Shown one piece after another: positions 46,246-55,540 of a stretch of DNA of 64,000 nucleotides (positions within the stretch are counted from its first letter, which is position 1; each line of letters opens with the position of its first letter). The DNA is from JBLHKW01 sp047618565 (lineage in GTDB: Bacteria; Planctomycetota; UBA1135; GCA-002686595). The stretch covers positions 1 to 64,000 of the forward strand of contig JBLHKW010000003.1 of the NCBI GenBank assembly GCA_047618565.1. Direction: 5' to 3'. The notes under the pieces are model-generated. The model was not told the origin of the DNA. It did not search any database and was given only the letters and a program-made list of their open reading frames with translations. The position numbers were made by a program, and so were the translations under genes.

Positions 46246-47634
46246 GTGACCGAATCAGAACAGGATACGCAACCCGAGTCCGTTCGTGACCGAGCCCCGG
46301 GCCTCGGCCGGGCCCGCGCAGTCTCGGGCCTGGGCTCGCGCCGCGGGCTGTGGCTGCTCTTCCTGGTGGCGTTCACGCTGCGGATGGCCTTCCTGTCCAT
46401 CCTGGGCAGCACTGCGGACGCGGAGTCGGGTGTCGCCTGGGACTGGGGCTGGGAGACGGCCTGCGTGGCGGAGACCATCCTCGATGGCGAGCCCTACGGG
46501 GATCCCTGGGGCAAGGGCACCGGCGCCAGCGCCTGGCTCACCCCGGTTTACCCGGGAGTCGTTGCAGCTTGCATGTTCCTGGGTGGCGGCGTCACGCCCA
46601 CGGCCGCGTTGCTGCTGTTCGGTCTGCACGCGCTCCTGTCGGCCGCGACCTGCGTGCTTCTCGTCGCACTCGGGCGTGCGCTCGCCCTGGCCCAGGTGGG
46701 CTTGCTGGCGGGCTGGGCCTTCGCACTCTACCCGGCCTCGCTCTGGAACGCGGTCACCAACGTGTGGGACACCACCATGATTGGGTTCGCGGTGACGGGC
46801 TTCTTCGTGCTCCTGTTGCGCGCGGGCGCGACGGCCAGTGGCCGCCCGGGAGCTGGAGCCTGCGCCCGTCTGGGTGGAGCGTTCGGAGCTCTGCTCCTGA
46901 TCAACCCCGCCCCACTGGGACTTCTGCCGGGAGTGCTGCTGTACCTCGCGCTACGTCCGGGCAAGGGACTGTCCATGCCACGCGTGGGCGCCTTCCTGGC
47001 CGGTGCGCTACTGATCTGTTCACCCTGGATGGTGCGCAACCAGGTCGTGCTCGGCACGCCGATCCTGCGCTCGAATCTCGGCATCGAGTTTCACGTCGGC
47101 AACAACGATCAGGCCAACGGAAGGCATCAGACGGCCTTCCATCCAAGTCACTCCGAGCGGGAACTTGCGCTCTACCGCGAGCTGGGCGAGGTGGCCTACG
47201 CGCGTGCTTCGATGGACACAGCCCTGGGTTGGATGGGAGAGAATCCGGGCCGCGCCGCGCGCCTGATCCTGCGCCGCGTTCAGATCTTCTGGGTGGGCGA
47301 ATCTCCGCTGAACGACCCGCGCACGAGCGGCTCGACCCGTGCAGCGGATGACCCGAAGGCATGGATCAAGTGGGCGTTCCACTCGCTCTCGGGCCTGCTC
47401 GCCCTGGCCGGGTTGTTCACGTTTCGGCGCAGAACCGCGGAGGGGTTGCTGCTGCGCTCCACGCTCTTGCTCTTCCCCGTGCCCTACTATCTGACGCACG
47501 TCATGGAGCGTTACCGCTTTCCCATCGACCCGCTGCTCGTCTTCCTCGACGTCTGGGTCATTCTGGTACTCGTGCAGTACTGTCGCTCGAGCCGCTCGGC
47601 CGCAGCTCTGCCAGGCGACATCTCTCGACGTTAG
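46246..47634 (+). CDS. Multipass membrane glycosyltransferase, GT39-like
   Basis: The 462-residue protein has a first helix (GLWLLFLVAFTLRMAFLSILG) followed by a loop with WDWGWE and AETILDGEPYGDPW, and about ten more helices. The Y-G-D-P segment and the TPVYPGVVA loop are typical of ArnT/GT39-like sugar transferases that use lipid-linked donors. I prefer the GTG at 46246, with AGGGAG seven bases before it, to the upstream ATG at 46195. The protein probably modifies envelope sugars or proteins. It is convergent with the DUF5060 gene and divergent from the thioredoxin/MsrA-like gene. Confidence 0.8.
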   Translation: MTESEQDTQPESVRDRAPGLGRARAVSGLGSRRGLWLLFLVAFTLRMAFLSILGSTADAESGVAWDWGWETACVAETILDGEPYGDPWGKGTGASAWLTPVYPGVVAACMFLGGGVTPTAALLLFGLHALLSAATCVLLVALGRALALAQVGLLAGWAFALYPASLWNAVTNVWDTTMIGFAVTGFFVLLLRAGATASGRPGAGACARLGGAFGALLLINPAPLGLLPGVLLYLALRPGKGLSMPRVGAFLAGALLICSPWMVRNQVVLGTPILRSNLGIEFHVGNNDQANGRHQTAFHPSHSERELALYRELGEVAYARASMDTALGWMGENPGRAARLILRRVQIFWVGESPLNDPRTSGSTRAADDPKAWIKWAFHSLSGLLALAGLFTFRRRTAEGLLLRSTLLLFPVPYYLTHVMERYRFPIDPLLVFLDVWVILVLVQYCRSSRSAAALPGDISRR

Positions 47635-47636
47635 CG

Positions 47637-47667
47637 GCCCGGGCGCGCAGAGTCGCCGCACCCGGGC
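47637..47667. terminator. Hairpin between convergent genes
   Basis: GCCCGGG (47637-47643) pairs with CCCGGGC (47661-47667) around a 17-nt loop, in the gap between the GT39-like gene and the DUF5060 gene. No T-tract. Confidence 0.4.
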
Positions 47668-47676
47668 GCTGTCTGA

Positions 47677-50415
47677 TCAGGGATGGATCTCGACCGAGAC
47701 CGGAAGGCTCGCGTAGTCGAGCGGGCCGAGCAATACGTAGGCGTGGAACAGGGTCCGGCCGACGAACACCGGGTAGGCGTTCGGGCTGAAGATGATCCGT
47801 GTTCGAGCCAGGCCCTGCGAGTCGAGGGAGCCCTTGTTGTTGTTGAAGACCGAGCCGTTGGCGTGGGTGATCCCCAGCCGCGTGTAGGCGTCAAAGCGCA
47901 GGGGAACGCGCAGGGCGCCGACACGGATCGGGGGGGCGGTGCCGGTCGAGGAACCCAGGAGCCAGTAGTTCCTGCCCGCGTAGGCGACGCCCGGCTCGAC
48001 CGTGAGCTCGAGGGTGCCGCCGGCTGACATCGAGATGGTCGCAACGTCACCGGACAGGTCCTGTTTCTTGGCGAACAGCACGATCCAGTCTTCGGAGGAA
48101 TTGCTCGGGGGCGCGCCGACAGCCAGGTTGCCGCCCGCCTGGACGGACTCCGGCAAGCCCTGGAAGGTGCCGGTGCGCGGGTTGAACCAGCGCTTCTGAA
48201 GGTCGCCGCCTGCCAATGACAGGTCGATGGTCCCGGTTGTGGAGGCCGAGGGGTAGTAGACCGCGTAGCTCTCGCCGGCCTTGAAGAAGACCTCCGCGCC
48301 GCCGTAGGACGACGATTCGCCGCTGACCAGGTTGTCGTCCGCTTCCATCTCCCAGTACGGGAGGTGGTTCTCCATGAACTCGCGCGCCCGCTCCATCGAG
48401 ACGAACATGGCGTCCCGGGTGCGGAAGTCCTCGACCGTCAGGTCTCCGCCCGGGTTTGCGGACGAGAACCACCCGAAGTACCACTCGACGTGTCCGCCAC
48501 TGAACAGCACGTCATAGAGCACCCGGCGGCGCAGGTCCGTGGCGTTCGAGTTCGTGAGGCCCGTCTGCCACGGGTTGTTCTCGTCCGCCTGAACGATCCA
48601 GCGATGGCCGGCCTGGCGCGACAGGTCGCGCATGGCCTCGACCTGGTTGCTGGCCTGGTCCTCGTGGTACTGGAGCGATGTCGCCTCGAAGCGCGTCTCG
48701 CCTGCGACCTGGTTGTAGTCGCTGAAATCGTTGGGGTTGTTGTGGAAAGTGACCGGGTGATCGTAGGCGTCCTGGCCGCCGAGGTAGTCGGCGAACTGGC
48801 GTAGGTTGCTGACGCTGAAGTCGTTCTCCTCGCACAGGGTCCACTTGACCGCATGCAGGTGAGCGAAGCGTGCCACCATCTCGCGGTAGAACAGCTTGCG
48901 CTCGACACCCAGCTGGGCATTGTCGAGCCAGTTCTCGTTGGCCTGCTCCGTCTCGCCCAGGCCGAAGTGCATGGCGATGCCCTTTCGGGCGGCATGCTCG
49001 AAGATCACGTTCCACTGGTGCATGCGTCCCACGTCGTAGTGGGTCTTGCCGTAGGGCGTACGATCCGCCGTGGTAAAGGGGTGCGCATCCTGGCCGTCAC
49101 CGCCGAGGTTCATCAGCATGGCGAAGATTGAGTTGACCCCGCGGCTCGACAGGTAGTTGATGGCGCCGATGATGCCGCGCGCGTCCACCTCATGGACGTT
49201 GCCCGTGAAGTTCGGGTCGCCCGGCATCCAGTCGGAGACGTGCGGTTCGAAGTCGTGCAGCTGTCCGATTCCGCCGGCCTTGCCCGTGTTCTTGAAGCCG
49301 CGGTAGCCGAGGAAGTTCTCGGGGCTGTTGACGCCAGTCTTGATGAAGTACGGGCCGTCGTTGAACTTCGGGTAGTGCTGCCCGACGTACTCGAGCCGGC
49401 CCCATCTGTGGAAACCGGGCGCCGACGGGTCGCGCCGCGCCACGTTGAACGTGACGGACGAGCCCTCCAGCATGCCGGCAGAACCCGGGCTGGTGGCGGT
49501 CGAGATGGAGACGTCCGTGCCCACGCGGAAGCTGGCCGTGGCGGTCCAGTTGCCGGAGCGCGGGGGTGTGAAGCGCGCCTTCCAGATCGTGCCGCTGCCA
49601 CCCTCGGCGCCGTCGCCGGCGAAGAAGCCGGGCACCACGATGTCGGGCTGCGACGGGTGCGAGAAGGCGACCTTCAGGCGGTAATCCAGGAAGGGGTTGG
49701 GCGCATCGGCGTTCTGATCCGCCCAGGGGCCTTCGAACCAGATCTCCGTCGGCTGCCAGGTGACGCGCGGCCCATGAAGCGTGGCGCTGGCGTCACCGTC
49801 GCTCTGTGCGCCGCCACCCGGGTTAGGGCGATAGGCGAGGAAGGCCGCGCCGTCGATGCCCGCAGACCGGATGCGGATGCCCTTGAGGGCCTGGTTGGCC
49901 GAAACGAAGCTGCCGTTCGCATCGCGCAGCTGGGTGCTCTTGAAGGCGATGCCGAAGACGTTCTCGTCCTCGTTACGGCCGGTCGGGAGGACGTACCCGG
50001 TGGTGGTCCAGCCGCCGATCGATGTGTCCTGCCCGTAGCTTCCGTTCGGGAACTGGGGCGCGACCATGATGGCGTCGTTGCCACCGGCCTCGTAGACGAA
50101 GAAGTCGTGCTGCGAGCCGTTGTCATTCGTCCAGTTACCCAGGTCGATCGACCACTCTGGCGCGGTCGTGCTGCGCGCGAAGTAGTAGGCCAGGTTGCCC
50201 TCGTCGGCCGCGATGATCGAGAAGCCGTCGAGGTGCTCCCAGGAGGCTTCGCCGGACGAGGTGCCGGGGGTCAGTTCGTGCGCCTGGAAGGTGGTTCCAC
50301 CGGCGCTGACGCTGCGAATGACGGAGCCCTCCATGGAGGTCGTGACTCCGTCAGCCAGTGCCGGGGTGGCGAGGGCGAGGGTCAGGCCGACGAGAGTGGT
50401 GGCGGAAATGTGCAT
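47677..50415 (-). CDS. Secreted DUF5060/apiosidase-like glycoside hydrolase
   Basis: The 912-residue product begins with a signal peptide (ATTLVGLTLALATPALADG). An N-terminal jelly-roll-like part (25-190) leads to a DUF5060 domain (EIWFEGPWADQNADAPNPFL, about 200-290). A TIM-barrel region follows with TGVNSPENFLGYRG, MNLGGDGQDAHPF, and WTLCEENDF, where the paired glutamates are candidate catalytic residues. A C-terminal collagenase-associated-type and strand domain completes it. Related proteins attack plant or algal polysaccharide side chains. The start is the ATG at 50413-50415; an upstream in-frame extension lacks a signal peptide. Confidence 0.85.
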   Translation of the reverse strand: MHISATTLVGLTLALATPALADGVTTSMEGSVIRSVSAGGTTFQAHELTPGTSSGEASWEHLDGFSIIAADEGNLAYYFARSTTAPEWSIDLGNWTNDNGSQHDFFVYEAGGNDAIMVAPQFPNGSYGQDTSIGGWTTTGYVLPTGRNEDENVFGIAFKSTQLRDANGSFVSANQALKGIRIRSAGIDGAAFLAYRPNPGGGAQSDGDASATLHGPRVTWQPTEIWFEGPWADQNADAPNPFLDYRLKVAFSHPSQPDIVVPGFFAGDGAEGGSGTIWKARFTPPRSGNWTATASFRVGTDVSISTATSPGSAGMLEGSSVTFNVARRDPSAPGFHRWGRLEYVGQHYPKFNDGPYFIKTGVNSPENFLGYRGFKNTGKAGGIGQLHDFEPHVSDWMPGDPNFTGNVHEVDARGIIGAINYLSSRGVNSIFAMLMNLGGDGQDAHPFTTADRTPYGKTHYDVGRMHQWNVIFEHAARKGIAMHFGLGETEQANENWLDNAQLGVERKLFYREMVARFAHLHAVKWTLCEENDFSVSNLRQFADYLGGQDAYDHPVTFHNNPNDFSDYNQVAGETRFEATSLQYHEDQASNQVEAMRDLSRQAGHRWIVQADENNPWQTGLTNSNATDLRRRVLYDVLFSGGHVEWYFGWFSSANPGGDLTVEDFRTRDAMFVSMERAREFMENHLPYWEMEADDNLVSGESSSYGGAEVFFKAGESYAVYYPSASTTGTIDLSLAGGDLQKRWFNPRTGTFQGLPESVQAGGNLAVGAPPSNSSEDWIVLFAKKQDLSGDVATISMSAGGTLELTVEPGVAYAGRNYWLLGSSTGTAPPIRVGALRVPLRFDAYTRLGITHANGSVFNNNKGSLDSQGLARTRIIFSPNAYPVFVGRTLFHAYVLLGPLDYASLPVSVEIHP

Positions 50416-50691
50416 TGGGATACGGCCCGAACAGGGTGACGTACGGTGCATGGTCGTGAAACCGAAGGGGTCTGGGGCGAGGCCGGGTCTGCCTGAAGTG
50501 CGGGGGGCGGTGCCTCTGCCGGAAGCGCAGGTAATCTGCACCGAAACTGAGAGGAACGCAATAGGAAGTTGGTTATCAATTGATGCCAGCCTCCCCGGGC
50601 GCTGCCCATTGGGGGCGCGGCTGGCCTCTTCCCCGCAGAGATGGCGTTTTAGGAGCATGCGCGCAGGTAGGAGGACCGATAAAGGAGGACT

Positions 50692-52467
50692 ATGGGAGCG
50701 GATTCCGAGCAGCCCAGCTTCAAGAGCTTCAAGGACCTGGCCCGCTCTCTCGGGGGAGCGCAGGCCGAGCCGGAGGAAGTCGACTCGAGCAGCGCGCGTG
50801 GCTGGACGCTCGAGACGGGCGACGGGCCCCAGGACGACGCCGCCATCGAGCGGCTACCTGATCCGGAGCACGGAGTGCGTTCGCTGATCGCACGCCGGCC
50901 CTCGGCCTACGGGCCGATGCTGACCGGGCCTCCGTGTTACGCGGATTCCGAGTCCGAAGAGGTCGAGCTGCTGCACTCGTTCCGGCTGCGCACACGTTTT
51001 CCCGACGACGTGCTGCAGGAGATGAACGCGCTGCCCGCGGATCCTGCGGAGTCCGAGTTCGCGGGCCGTGTTGATCTACGTGGTAAGACGATCTTCACTA
51101 TCGACGGCGCGGACGCGAAGGACTACGACGACGCCATCGGTATCCGTGAGCTCGATGATGGCGACGTGGAGATCGGCGTTCACATCGCGGACGTCGGACA
51201 CTACGTACGCCCGGGCACCGCACTGGATGCTGAGGCGCTGGCGCGCGGTACCAGCGTGTACCTCCCGGATCAGGTCATCCCGATGCTGCCCGAGGAGATA
51301 TCGAACAACCTCTGTTCGCTCGTCCCCAACCGGGACCGCCTGGCGTACTCGGTTATCATGGTGTTCGACGCCAAGGGCGCGCGCAAGTCGGCGCGCGTCC
51401 ACAAGAGTGTGATCCGCAGCATGTGGCGCAACACCTACCGCGTTGTGCAGGCTCTTCTGGATGACGATGCGACGCCTGAGACTGAGGAGATCAAGCATCT
51501 CGAAGGACCCTTGCGGTTGTTCGAGCGCTGGACTCGCACGCAACAGAAGCTGCGTGACGCGCGTGGCTCGTTGCGCATCCAATCGACGGAGAAGAAATTC
51601 CTCTTCGACGAGCAGCACGAGGTGTGTGAGGTCGTCGACGCAGCGCGCTACTTCTCGCAGACGCTGATCGAGGAGACCGCGCTGGCCGCCAACCAGGCCG
51701 TTGGCGACCTGTTCCGCACCCGCGGACTGCCGACCATCTACCGCGTACATCCCGAGAAAGACTCGGACGAGATCGAAGCGGTGGCGAAGCTGTTGCTGGA
51801 GCACGGGATCCGTGTGCCCGGCAAGGAGCGTCTCAGTGGCCGCGACATCGGCCGCATGATCCGCGCGGCGCGCAGGCGTCCGAATGCGGACGCACTGATC
51901 GGGCGCATCATGGGCCTGGTGGAGCGGGCGCAGTACGAGGTCAAGGACCACGAGGATGTCGCCCAACACTTCGGCCTGGCGCGTGAGGCCTACCTGCACT
52001 TCACGTCGCCCATCCGGCGCTATCCCGACCTGATCGTGCACCGCTGGTTGCATGCCATCGAGGAGCGCGCCAGTGAAGCCGAAGACGAGTTGCGCACCGA
52101 CGACCTGCTGGCCGACCTCAATGACATGGCCACGCACTGCTCGATCCAGTCCGATCTGGCGCAGATGGCGGAGATAGCGGTCAAGGACCTGAAGGTGTGC
52201 CAGTTTCTCGAGCCGCAGATCGGCAAGAAGCTGGCGGCGAAGGTGCAGCGCGTCTCGCGCGGCGGCATCGAGGTGCACCTCATAGATTTTAACGTGAGCG
52301 GGTTCGTGCCCGCCCGCGCGATTGGTGATCGGCCCATTCTCAAGGGGCCGACCCTCACGATTCAGGCCGGCAAGCGAATGCTGTCATTCACGGAGGGCTA
52401 CCCGATCGCGGTGGTCGTCAAGGATGTGGATTTCGTTCGCCTGCAGGTCATTCTTGAAGTTGCCTAG
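50692..52467 (+). CDS. RNB-domain exoribonuclease (RNase II/R family), lacking N-terminal cold-shock domains
   Basis: The 591-residue enzyme degrades RNA 3' to 5'. The RNB catalytic motif TIDGADAKDYDDAIG near residue 138 holds the four metal-binding aspartates. LPEEISNNLCSLVPNRDRLA, HFTSPIRRYPDLIVHRWLH and a C-terminal S1 domain (KVQRVSRGGIEVHLIDF) complete it. RNase R is usually over 700 residues with two cold-shock OB folds before RNB; here only about 120 charged residues precede it. AAAGGAGG four bases before ATG 50692 makes the start firm. The glutamate-synthase-like gene starts 10 bp later. Confidence 0.92.
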   Translation: MGADSEQPSFKSFKDLARSLGGAQAEPEEVDSSSARGWTLETGDGPQDDAAIERLPDPEHGVRSLIARRPSAYGPMLTGPPCYADSESEEVELLHSFRLRTRFPDDVLQEMNALPADPAESEFAGRVDLRGKTIFTIDGADAKDYDDAIGIRELDDGDVEIGVHIADVGHYVRPGTALDAEALARGTSVYLPDQVIPMLPEEISNNLCSLVPNRDRLAYSVIMVFDAKGARKSARVHKSVIRSMWRNTYRVVQALLDDDATPETEEIKHLEGPLRLFERWTRTQQKLRDARGSLRIQSTEKKFLFDEQHEVCEVVDAARYFSQTLIEETALAANQAVGDLFRTRGLPTIYRVHPEKDSDEIEAVAKLLLEHGIRVPGKERLSGRDIGRMIRAARRRPNADALIGRIMGLVERAQYEVKDHEDVAQHFGLAREAYLHFTSPIRRYPDLIVHRWLHAIEERASEAEDELRTDDLLADLNDMATHCSIQSDLAQMAEIAVKDLKVCQFLEPQIGKKLAAKVQRVSRGGIEVHLIDFNVSGFVPARAIGDRPILKGPTLTIQAGKRMLSFTEGYPIAVVVKDVDFVRLQVILEVA

Positions 52468-52477
52468 AGATCCCCAC

Positions 52478-54058
52478 ATGTCTATTCGAGTTCGTATTTT
52501 TGCAGTGCTTTTCCTCACCCTGGGCGCGTTCGTCGCAGGGCTGTGGGTGACACCGTTGTTCATCGGGCCCGTCGTGCTCGCCCTGGCCCTCCTCGGGCTG
52601 GCGGTGCGCGATGTGAGTCAGGGCCGCAGGGCCGTGCTGCGCAACTTCCCGATCATCGGGCATGCGCGTTACCTGCTGGAGGCGATCCGGCCCGAGATCA
52701 GTCAGTACTTCGTCGAGTCGGATACGAACGGTGCGCCTTTCAACCGTCAGCAGCGCAGCGTCGTCTATCAGCGCGCGAAGGGCATGCTCGATACGCAACC
52801 GTTCGGTACGCAGCTCGACGTCAACGAACCCGGCTATGAGTGGCTGGTGCATTCAGTTCTGGCGCGCGATGCGGCCAAGGACGCGCCGCGCGTCCTGATC
52901 GGCGAGCTGACCTGCGAGCGGCCGTACTCGGCCTCGCTGCTGAACATCTCGGCCATGAGTTTTGGGTCGCTCAGCGATCGCGCTATCCTGGCGCTGAACG
53001 CCGGCGCGGCACGCGGCGGATTTGCACACAACACGGGCGAGGGCGGCGTCACGCCCTACCACCTGAAGCACGGTGGCGACCTGATCTGGCAGATCGGCAC
53101 CGGATACTTCGGCTGTAGAAACGAGGAGGGGCGTTTCGATCCCGATGGTTTTCAGAAGACCGCGCGCCTGGATGCGGTGCGCATGATCGAGATCAAGCTG
53201 TCTCAGGGTGCGAAGCCTGGACACGGAGGTATCTTGCCGGGGGCCAAGGTGACGCCCGAGATCGCCGCGATTCGTGGTGTTCCCGTTGGCAAGGATGTGC
53301 TCTCGCCACCGGCCCACAGCGCCTTCTCCACTCCGATGGAGCTGCTCGAGTTCATCGATGATCTGCGCACGCTGTCCGGCGGCAAGCCGGTTGGCTTCAA
53401 GCTGTGTGTGGGCGACAAGGGTGAGTTCCTGAGTCTGTGCAAGGCGATGCATGAGAGCGGGCGGACACCCGACTTCATCGCTGTCGACGGCGCCGAGGGT
53501 GGCACGGGCGCAGCACCGCCCGAGTTCACGAACCGCGTTGGCACGCCGCTCGTCGAGAGCCTGGCCTTTGTGCATGATTCGCTCGTCGGCTTCCAGTTGA
53601 CGGACCGTGTGCGCGTGATCGCTGCCGGCAAGATCACCAACGGATTCCGAATGGCGACTGCGCTCGCGCTGGGGGCAGACCTGTGCTATGCCGCGCGGCC
53701 GATGATGATGGCCATCGGGTGTATTCAGGCACGCCGCTGCAACTCCAACGACTGCCCCGTCGGGGTCGCGACCCAGGACCAATCTCTGGCATTCGGTCTC
53801 GACCCCGTTGGCAAGGCGGTGCGTGTCTGTAACTTCCATCATGAGACCGTGCATAGCCTGCTCGAACTGGTCGGCGCCGCGGGGCTGGGCGCGCCGAGCG
53901 AACTCGGACGCGAGCATGTGTTCCGTCGCGTCGACCGTCGCCAGGTCATGACCTACGGGGATATTTATCCCGAGATGGATCCCGGAGCGCTGCTGTTCGA
54001 TCCCATCCCGGAGGCGTTCGAGGGCGTCTGGAAACGCGCCACCGTGGAGAGTTTCTAG
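52478..54058 (+). CDS. Membrane-anchored FMN-binding glutamate synthase-like protein
   Basis: The 526-residue protein has two N-terminal membrane helices (IFAVLFLTLGAFVAGLWV and LFIGPVVLALALLGLAV). A GltB-type FMN barrel follows: LNISAMSFGSLSDRAI, NTGEGGVTPYHLKHGGDL, KPGHGGILPGAKV, VDGAEGGTGAAPPEF, and the iron-sulfur cysteines in CIQARRCNSNDCPVGVATQ. The glutaminase domain of GltB is absent, as in archaeal-type glutamate synthases and in related membrane proteins of unknown substrate. It is 10 bp after the ribonuclease gene. Its TAG stop codon is the first part of the palindromic element at 54055. Confidence 0.9.
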   Translation: MSIRVRIFAVLFLTLGAFVAGLWVTPLFIGPVVLALALLGLAVRDVSQGRRAVLRNFPIIGHARYLLEAIRPEISQYFVESDTNGAPFNRQQRSVVYQRAKGMLDTQPFGTQLDVNEPGYEWLVHSVLARDAAKDAPRVLIGELTCERPYSASLLNISAMSFGSLSDRAILALNAGAARGGFAHNTGEGGVTPYHLKHGGDLIWQIGTGYFGCRNEEGRFDPDGFQKTARLDAVRMIEIKLSQGAKPGHGGILPGAKVTPEIAAIRGVPVGKDVLSPPAHSAFSTPMELLEFIDDLRTLSGGKPVGFKLCVGDKGEFLSLCKAMHESGRTPDFIAVDGAEGGTGAAPPEFTNRVGTPLVESLAFVHDSLVGFQLTDRVRVIAAGKITNGFRMATALALGADLCYAARPMMMAIGCIQARRCNSNDCPVGVATQDQSLAFGLDPVGKAVRVCNFHHETVHSLLELVGAAGLGAPSELGREHVFRRVDRRQVMTYGDIYPEMDPGALLFDPIPEAFEGVWKRATVESF

Positions 54059-54255
54059 CCCGGATGATTCATGAAGCGCGAGCCAAAACGCGTCGATTCG
54101 GCTTCTGGTGGTGCTTCTCGCGCGTTGGCCCCGGAGGCGACCCTTACGGGTCGTCGAGGATGCCAACGCGCGAGAAGTGCCGCAGAAGCCGAAAGGACGG
54201 CGAAGCCGGCCGGTCGTCGCGTTTGGGCCGCGTCTTCATGAATTATTCGGGCTAG
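54055..54255. repeat. 201-bp imperfect palindrome with CTAG-bounded terminal repeats (MITE-like)
   Basis: The left end CTAGCCCGGATGATTCAT(GAAG) at 54055-54076 matches the complement of 54234-54255 in 20 of 22 positions. Inside, CTTCTCGCGCGTTGGC (54114-54129) pairs perfectly with 54162-54177. The centre is CGACCC-TTAC-GGGTCG (54138-54153). The right arm carries about 20 nt more than the left. No coding frame is evident. The left TAG is the stop codon of the upstream gene. Sequence differs from the 14859-15037 element but the plan is the same. Confidence 0.78.
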
Positions 54256-54340
54256 GGCTCCTGTCAGTACCCGCCGGTACCTGTGAGGGGTGCCGGACTG
54301 GGACGTGTTTGTGGCGCGCCTTGTGGCTATCCTGTGCGCC

Positions 54341-55219
54341 ATGAAGACCGCACTCTCTCGCCTCGTGTTCCCCTCCGCGTTGGCCCTGTCGCTCGCTGCC
54401 TGTGGTGGGGGATCGCAACCTGTTCCGCGCCCTGCGAGCGGTAGCCCTTCCGCGCCGCGCCCGCGCAGCGGGAGCCCGGCCACTCCGACGGCGCGCCCCG
54501 CCGCGGAGCCTGGCGAGGTCGAGGACGGCGGCGCGTCCAATGCTGAACACGAGACCCCCGCAGCCGATGCTGCTGCCGTACCCGCCGGCCCGCCGGGTCG
54601 CGTGTCGGGTGTGGTCACCTTCGAAGGCACGCCTCCCGTGCGCCGTGAACTTGCCATCCGTGCCACACCGGGTTGCGAGCATGAGGACACGCCGTTGACC
54701 GAGTTGGTCGTCGTTACCGATGGCAAGCTCGCCAACGTGTTCGTGTACGTGAGCAAGGGGCTCAAGGGCTGGGTGCCCGGGCCTGCGCCAGCTGCGCTGG
54801 TGCTCGACCAGCGCGGTTGCATGTATCGACCGCACGTGTCCGGCGCGATGGTGGATCAGGTCGTGATGGCGTCGAACAGTGATCCCGTGTCGCACAACGT
54901 GCACGTCATCTCCAAGCGCAACGATAGTCCGAACAAGACCCAGAGTGCGGGTATGAAACCGCTCGAGATCGCCTTCGAAAACGAGGAGGTTCCGGTCATC
55001 TTCGTCTGTGACATCCACCCCTGGATGAAGGCTTACGTCTGCGTTCAGGATCACCCCTTCTTCGCGGTCAGCGGGACCGATGGGGCCTTCAGCATCCCGA
55101 ATTTGCCGCCCGGGAAGTACACGCTGACCGCCTGGCACGAGAAGTACGGCAAGAAGAAGTCTGGCAGCATCACGGTCGCTCCGGATGGCGAGTCGAGCGT
55201 GAGCTTTCAGTATCCCTGA
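54341..55219 (+). CDS. Cupredoxin lipoprotein with carboxypeptidase-regulatory-like tail
   Basis: The 292-residue product has a lipoprotein signal (LVFPSALALSLAACGGG, lipobox LAAC) and a proline/serine/alanine-rich linker (about 22-90). A cupredoxin-like domain holds copper ligands H in VSHNVHVIS and C, H, M in CDIHPWMKAYV. The last 55 residues (GAFSIPNLPPGKYTLTAWHEKYG) form a carboxypeptidase-regulatory-like beta-sandwich. The start is set at ATG 54341, which gives a proper signal. It probably carries electrons at the membrane for the PuuD-like protein next door, an inference from adjacency. Confidence 0.87.
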   Translation: MKTALSRLVFPSALALSLAACGGGSQPVPRPASGSPSAPRPRSGSPATPTARPAAEPGEVEDGGASNAEHETPAADAAAVPAGPPGRVSGVVTFEGTPPVRRELAIRATPGCEHEDTPLTELVVVTDGKLANVFVYVSKGLKGWVPGPAPAALVLDQRGCMYRPHVSGAMVDQVVMASNSDPVSHNVHVISKRNDSPNKTQSAGMKPLEIAFENEEVPVIFVCDIHPWMKAYVCVQDHPFFAVSGTDGAFSIPNLPPGKYTLTAWHEKYGKKKSGSITVAPDGESSVSFQYP

Positions 55220-55540
55220 CCGCTGACCCACTCCGTGGGGGTATATGGGCGCTTTTTTGGGCCCAGGGGGCCCGGGGAGGTGGCCGGGCGGCCGACCATT
55301 ACCCGGTGCTGGATCGGCGCGCATGAGGGAGATCCCGTCCCGTCTGCCCTGTGGTTTGGGGGGAGGGAGTCTCCGACCCGCTTCGCCGGGTGTTGACGGA
55401 GGCGCTCGGCCTCTGGATAGTTTCGCGATCGGAGTCCGATCTGCCAGATTCACGTGCTCCATCCGGGTCTGTCCAGGCCCCAAAGATCAATCCTCTCAAC
55501 TCGCGCCCACGACGGGACGACCACTCTTCAGGACCAGCCC
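55220..55540. other. 321-bp gap with hairpin and promoter before the PuuD-like gene
   Basis: A CCCAC-TCC-GTGGG hairpin (about 55226-55238) followed after 13 bases by a T-run (55253-55258) may end the cupredoxin transcript. The promoter at 55393-55421 is listed separately. No coding frame was seen. Confidence 0.45.
55393..55421 (+). promoter_or_regulatory. Sigma-70-like promoter for the PuuD-like gene, with dyad in the spacer
   Basis: TTGACG (55393-55398) and GATAGT (55416-55421) are separated by 17 bp. Within the spacer GAGGC-GCTCG-GCCTC (55399-55413) is an inverted repeat that could be an operator. The start codon is 120 bp downstream. Confidence 0.5.
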
